Shown in pieces: positions 61,029-64,000 of a DNA stretch of 64,000 nt. Location: NCBI GenBank assembly GCA_035635475.1, contig DASQAZ010000036.1:1-64000 (forward strand), read 5' to 3'. Origin of the DNA: VBOC01 sp035635475. GTDB lineage: Bacteria > Bacteroidota > Ignavibacteria > UBA10030 > SZUA-254. A program made the translations under genes and the position numbers. The notes below the pieces were generated by a model that was given only the letters and a program-made list of their open reading frames with translations, searched no databases and was not told the DNA's origin. Numbering within the stretch: the first letter of the stretch is position 1; each line of letters begins with the position of its first letter.

Positions 61029-62512
61029 TACCGTGCGCGCCCGGGCGATCCCTTATGCGCCGAACACTCCTGTGTCCACCAGCGGCCATCCCGCCACAGC
61101 AATTCGTCTGCGGTGGGAGGGCCCCACGACCCGGCCGGGTAGGGGAGCAGGGGCGGAGCATGTTCGCCTTCCCAGCCGGCTTGAATCGGATCGATGATCT
61201 TCCAGGCCAGCTCGATTTCATCGTTGCGGGCGAACAACGATGCATCGCCGTGGATCGCGTCGAGCAGCAAGCGCTCGTACGCTTCGGGAATCGAAGAGAT
61301 GTGAAAGGATTCCCGGTAGTGAAAATTCATGGCGGCGGGCCGGATTTGCATTCCGCCGTCGGGTACCCGCGTGATAAACCGCAGGTGGAACCCTTCATCC
61401 GGTTGAATACAAATGCTGAGGTGGTTGGTGGACAGCTCCGTGATGCCAGCCTGAGTATCGAACATCTGGAGCGGGGGGCGGCGAAACTTGATGACAATCT
61501 CCGAGAGTTTTTCTTTGAGCTTCTTTCCCGAACGCAGAAAAAAGGGAACGCCCTGCCACCTCCAGTTGTCGATAGAGAGCTGCAATGCCGCGAAGGTGGC
61601 GGTCGTTGAGCGTGAATCAACCCCTTCTTCAGAGGTATAACCTGCATACTGCCCGCGCACCGTGAATCGTGCAACTGCCTCCTCGGGAATATCCCGCACC
61701 CCACGGAGCGCCTTTACCTTCTCATCGCGCAAGGCGTCTGCTTCGACGATGGCCGGAGGTTCCATCGCCACCAGCGTGAGCAATTGCATCAGGTGGCTCT
61801 GGAACATATCCCTGAGCACCCCGGCCTGATCATAGTAACCGGCACGGTGTTCGATTCCCACACTTTCGGCCACGGTTATCTGGACATGATCGATAAAGTT
61901 TCTGTTCCAGAGAGGCTCGAAAATCGCATTGCCAAAACGGAAGACCAGAAGATTCTGGACTGTTTCCTTGCCGAGGTAGTGGTCGATTCTGAAAATCTGC
62001 CTCTCCTGGGCGACTTTGTGAAGGTCCTGATTCAGCGCGATTGCTGACGGGAGATCCCGGCCGAACGGCTTTTCGACGACGATCCGCCTCTTTTCCGAGG
62101 GCTTCGTTTCCCTGATCATGCCGGCGGCGCCGAGAGACGCTATCGCGATGGGAAAAAACCGGGGCGCAGTTGCGAGGTAGTAGAGAGAGACCTCCGGCGA
62201 GCCGGCAACGCTCTCGATTTTGTCTGAAAGCGACCGGAAATCGGCGCCGTTTTCGATGTTTCCTATCTGATAGTAGAGGTTCCTGGCAAATTCAGCCCAT
62301 ATGCTCTGATCGTAATCGGCGGGCGAGAACTTCAGAAGCGCTTCTCTCAGATTCTCACGGAAGGCATCGTCGCTCAGCGGAGTGCGCGAGAAACCGATGA
62401 TGCTCGTGTTTTCCGGGAGCCGTTTCTTTCGAAAATTGCCGTAGAGAGCGGGGATGAGCTTTCGTGAAGTGAGATCTCCGCTTGCCCCGAAGATGACGAT
62501 TGCCGTGCTCAT
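61028..62512 (-). CDS. zwf: Glucose-6-phosphate 1-dehydrogenase
   Basis: A 494-residue enzyme converting glucose-6-phosphate to 6-phosphogluconolactone. N-terminal NADP+ loop VIFGASGDLTSRKLIPALY; substrate motif FRIDHYLGKETVQNLLVFRF with catalytic His; LEKPFG-type element VVEKPFGRDL. The C-terminal half (EAYERLLLDAIHGDASLFAR, then WKIIDPIQ) is typical of bacterial G6PD. The ATG overlaps the rpiA stop as ATGA. It sits in the order rpiA-zwf-pgl-gnd, which covers the oxidative branch completely and links it to the ribose pool. Confidence 0.97.
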   Translation of the reverse strand: MSTAIVIFGASGDLTSRKLIPALYGNFRKKRLPENTSIIGFSRTPLSDDAFRENLREALLKFSPADYDQSIWAEFARNLYYQIGNIENGADFRSLSDKIESVAGSPEVSLYYLATAPRFFPIAIASLGAAGMIRETKPSEKRRIVVEKPFGRDLPSAIALNQDLHKVAQERQIFRIDHYLGKETVQNLLVFRFGNAIFEPLWNRNFIDHVQITVAESVGIEHRAGYYDQAGVLRDMFQSHLMQLLTLVAMEPPAIVEADALRDEKVKALRGVRDIPEEAVARFTVRGQYAGYTSEEGVDSRSTTATFAALQLSIDNWRWQGVPFFLRSGKKLKEKLSEIVIKFRRPPLQMFDTQAGITELSTNHLSICIQPDEGFHLRFITRVPDGGMQIRPAAMNFHYRESFHISSIPEAYERLLLDAIHGDASLFARNDEIELAWKIIDPIQAGWEGEHAPPLLPYPAGSWGPPTADELLWRDGRWWTQECSAHKGSPGRAR

Positions 62513-63339
62513 CGGGTCATGTGCTTGGTACCGGCGGGCCCTGAAACGATCACATCGGTTGCGAGTCCGAGGAACAATCCGTGTTCAATGATGCCGGCTC
62601 GCCCTTTGAGCCCAGCGGCGAGCTTCTCCGGTTTCCCCAGCCGACCAAAGTTGCAATCGAGAATAAAATTTCCCTGATCGGTAAGAAACGGTCTTCCGTT
62701 CTTCTCACGGCGCACGACGCTTGTCGCTTTCAACGACGTTAGATATGCGGACACCGGTTTCCATGCAAACGGCGTGACCTCGACGGGGACGCTGTGGAGG
62801 GTTCCGATACAGGGGGAGAGTTTCGTCTCGTCAACAATATAGATACGTCGCCTACTTGCCTCCGCGACGACTTTTTCGCGGAGCAGCGCTCCTCCGCCTC
62901 CTTTGATCATGTCGAGCCGCGGATCCACCTCATCGGCGCCGTCGATCGTGAGATCAATTTCGGGGTGCGTTTCAAGCGTCCCGGTGGGGATTCCGGCTCG
63001 AACGGCCTCAGCCTCCATCTCGTTCGAACAAGGTATTCCGATGATATCGTTCAGTCTCCCGACACGCAGCAACTCGCCGATGAGCACAACCGCGAATCCT
63101 GCAGTCGTGCCGTGCCCGAGCCCGACGACCATCCCGCTCTCGACGAACTCCACCGCGCACTCGGCTGCCCTCCGTTTATACTCGTTCAATTTATGCCGCG
63201 TGCGAGACTTATCCCGCGCGCGGAACTCATGCCGCATACGGGATGTATCCTGTGCACTGGACTTTTCCCGCGTACGGGGCAGATCATGCTTACGGGACTT
63301 ATCCCGCTTACGGGACGAATCGTCTTGCGCTGAGGGCAT
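62509..63339 (-). CDS. rpiA: Ribose-5-phosphate isomerase A with a repeat-encoded N-terminal extension
   Basis: A 276-residue isomerase; the typical length is ~220-235. The enzyme core starts near residue 50 (YKRRAAECAVEFVESGMVVG) and has GLGHGTTAGFAV, LTIDGADEVDPRLDMIKGGGG, REKVVAEASRRRIYIVDETK and ITPFAWK-like (EVTPFAWKP). The first ~50 residues are a highly charged series of six-residue units (SRKRDK, SRKHDL, PRTREK, SRMRHE, FRARDK, SRTRHK) from an 18-bp tandem DNA repeat. It may be a dispensable extension or non-translated if an internal Met is used. First gene of the pentose phosphate operon. Confidence 0.93.
   Translation of the reverse strand: MPSAQDDSSRKRDKSRKHDLPRTREKSSAQDTSRMRHEFRARDKSRTRHKLNEYKRRAAECAVEFVESGMVVGLGHGTTAGFAVVLIGELLRVGRLNDIIGIPCSNEMEAEAVRAGIPTGTLETHPEIDLTIDGADEVDPRLDMIKGGGGALLREKVVAEASRRRIYIVDETKLSPCIGTLHSVPVEVTPFAWKPVSAYLTSLKATSVVRREKNGRPFLTDQGNFILDCNFGRLGKPEKLAAGLKGRAGIIEHGLFLGLATDVIVSGPAGTKHMTR
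63190..63333. repeat. Eight 18-bp tandem units inside rpiA
   Basis: Eight consecutive 18-bp units (plus-strand consensus CTTATCCCGCTTACGGGA) run from 63190 to 63333; units 63298-63315 and 63208-63225 are the closest to consensus and the others have diverged by several bases. Each unit contains the imperfect palindrome TCCCG-n-TACGGGA. A related copy (TCCCGT, TTT, ACGGGA) stands outside the gene at 63415-63429, followed by CTTA as in the array. Confidence 0.8.
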
Positions 63340-63569
63340 TGTCCTAAACCGTTGGCTGTATCATGCCGCGTTTCATTTTGACGGCCCGCCTGGCTTGTTC
63401 AATCGTAAGGTTCCTCCCGTTTTACGGGACTTAATATACCGAAAAGCGATGCAATGTTCCATTCCGAAGAATGAAGTCTACGAGGCGGATTTGACTTTGA
63501 GTCGATCATCAAATACTTTTATGATAGATACATTCACCGGTCTAAAACGCCCATGAAAAGGACATTCAG
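63340..63569. promoter_or_regulatory. Divergent intergenic region with a perfect inverted repeat
   Basis: This 230-base gap between rpiA (minus) and the small secreted protein (plus) must hold both promoters. It contains a perfect 6-bp inverted repeat with a 3-base loop (TCCCGT, TTT, ACGGGA) at 63415-63429, close in sequence to the units inside rpiA, and the segment near 63360 (TCATGCCGCG) also resembles those units. It could be an operator, but the repeat similarity points equally to an array remnant. Confidence 0.45.
63497..63525 (+). promoter_or_regulatory. Candidate promoter for the small secreted protein at 63570
   Basis: TTGAGT (63497-63502), 17-base spacer, TATGAT (63520-63525), each with one to two mismatches to the sigma-70 consensus. 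The same stretch also fits the Bacteroidota-type TTTG ... TAnnTTT pattern (63490 onwards, 20-base spacer). The predicted leader is about 38 bases. Confidence 0.45.
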
Positions 63570-63941
63570 ATGACCACGTCACCCCGAAAAGGTATCCGTC
63601 CCATCAGCGCTGTACTATCGATCGCAATGGCTGCCTTGCAAATAATTCTTCCAACAGCTGCGGCGCTTGCGGGAGAGATCTTCGGCAGCATAAGATCGGA
63701 TGGGAAGATCGTCGGAAAGGGAGTGAAAGTTGAGATTGCCGGCGCTTCGAAACCGTACGGAACGGAGACCGATAATTACGGTTCCTACCGAATTTATCTC
63801 CCCGAGAAGGGGAAATTCACTTTGACGGTGCATTACCGCCAGCAGAAACCTTCGATACCCGTCTATTCGTATGATCGGTCGACACGGTACGACTTCAGCG
63901 TCGAGCGAAAGGACAGCCTGTACGTGCTGAAGAGGAAATAG
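63570..63941 (+). CDS. Small secreted protein with a carboxypeptidase-regulatory-like domain
   Basis: A 123-residue protein. A signal peptide (SIAMAALQIILPTAAALA) is followed by a ~80-residue beta-sandwich: GEIFGSIRSDGKIVGKGVKVEI, ETDNYGSYRIYLPEKGKFTLTV, ending in a Lys/Arg tail. The G-x-I-x(5)-G-x-x-V pattern with GSY-x-I is typical of carboxypeptidase-regulatory-like folds that bind surface ligands. The ATG follows AAAGGA with good spacing. It precedes a further gene by two bases, so it probably heads an operon whose rest lies outside the window. Confidence 0.78.
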   Translation: MTTSPRKGIRPISAVLSIAMAALQIILPTAAALAGEIFGSIRSDGKIVGKGVKVEIAGASKPYGTETDNYGSYRIYLPEKGKFTLTVHYRQQKPSIPVYSYDRSTRYDFSVERKDSLYVLKRK

Positions 63942-63943
63942 AA

Positions 63944-64000
63944 ATGGCCGAGGTCCCGGGCACGCCGCAGCGGAAAGACGGTTGGGAGAAAGCGAAAGTT
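63944..64000 (+). CDS. Start of an unidentified gene (5' end only)
   Basis: The last 57 bases read as 19 codons (MAEVPGTPQRKDGWEKAKV). GAGG lies eight bases before the ATG and the gap to the previous stop is two bases, supporting a real translational start. Too short to assign. Confidence 0.45.
   Translation, partial: MAEVPGTPQRKDGWEKAKV

Noticed and set aside
63190..63333. CRISPR array at the start of rpiA
   Set aside because: The 18-bp units are contiguous without spacers, diverged, and lie within an open frame; no Cas genes are near.
1..64000. tRNA or rRNA genes, prophage or insertion sequences
   Set aside because: No tRNA T-arm with matching cloverleaf arms, no transposase or integrase motifs, and no terminal inverted repeats with target duplications were seen by eye. 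A computational scan could still find a short RNA.

Overview
The window looks like the chromosome of a GC-rich member of the Fibrobacterota-Chlorobiota-Bacteroidota group, probably an Ignavibacteria- or Kryptonia-like lineage. The strongest clue is the C-terminus of the giant protein at 9983-15112. It carries the YPNPFNPTT-type sorting domain of type IX secretion (T9SS), and a PorV/PorQ-like barrel lies close by. Many starts have a clear AAGGAG-type ribosome binding site, and most neighbouring genes overlap by four bases (ATGA). I saw no rRNA, tRNA, CRISPR array or insertion sequence.

Layout: (1) 1-7.5 kb, minus strand: the first codons of a secreted protein, then a five-gene signalling cluster (two histidine kinases, two receiver-only regulators, one NarL-type regulator), then malate synthase. 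(2) 7.5-18.7 kb, minus strand: glmS, a small envelope protein, a 12-repeat FN3-like T9SS protein, a WecA-like transferase fused to a nucleotide-binding domain, the PorV/PorQ-like barrel and a Wza-like export lipoprotein. (3) 19.2-37.9 kb, plus strand: a long exopolysaccharide operon. It holds a Wzz/GumC-like co-polymerase, a CpsD-like ATPase, a 56-residue membrane protein too short for routine ORF calling, a Wzy/ligase-like protein, a GT26 enzyme, a Wzx flippase, a GT4 enzyme and a NodB deacetylase. After these comes an unusual module: two CelD/FemAB-like acyltransferases, a 996-residue phosphoribosyltransferase/HAD fusion, two tandem ATP-grasp ligases, a chimera of half an acyltransferase and half a proline dehydrogenase, and a GT2 enzyme. 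(4) 37.9-45.9 kb: a GH47-like mannosidase, a small DUF1059-like secreted protein, a NagB/PIG-L fusion, an MgtA-type P-type ATPase and, divergently, a DapA/HOGA-type aldolase. (5) 46-48.9 kb: a PaeR7I-like restriction-modification pair and a secreted HEXXH protease, in DNA that looks less GC-rich. (6) 49-58.8 kb, minus strand: a secreted glycan-degradation cluster (GH-A clan enzyme, GH38 mannosidase, creatininase-like hydrolase, GH3 glucosidase). (7) 58.8-63.3 kb: the overlapping pentose phosphate operon rpiA-zwf-pgl-gnd. (8) Right edge: a small secreted beta-sandwich protein and the start of another gene.

Together the window combines building and exporting a surface polysaccharide (glmS supplies amino sugar; WecA-like, GT26, GT4 and GT2 enzymes assemble it; Wzx, Wzy, Wzz and Wza polymerise and export it) with harvesting of mannose- and glucose-containing glycans that feed central carbon metabolism. 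The module at 26.6-37.9 kb is the most likely undescribed system. My reading is that it makes an unusual amino-acyl or ribosyl-linked substituent and attaches it to the polysaccharide. All functions are inferred from sequence reading alone.
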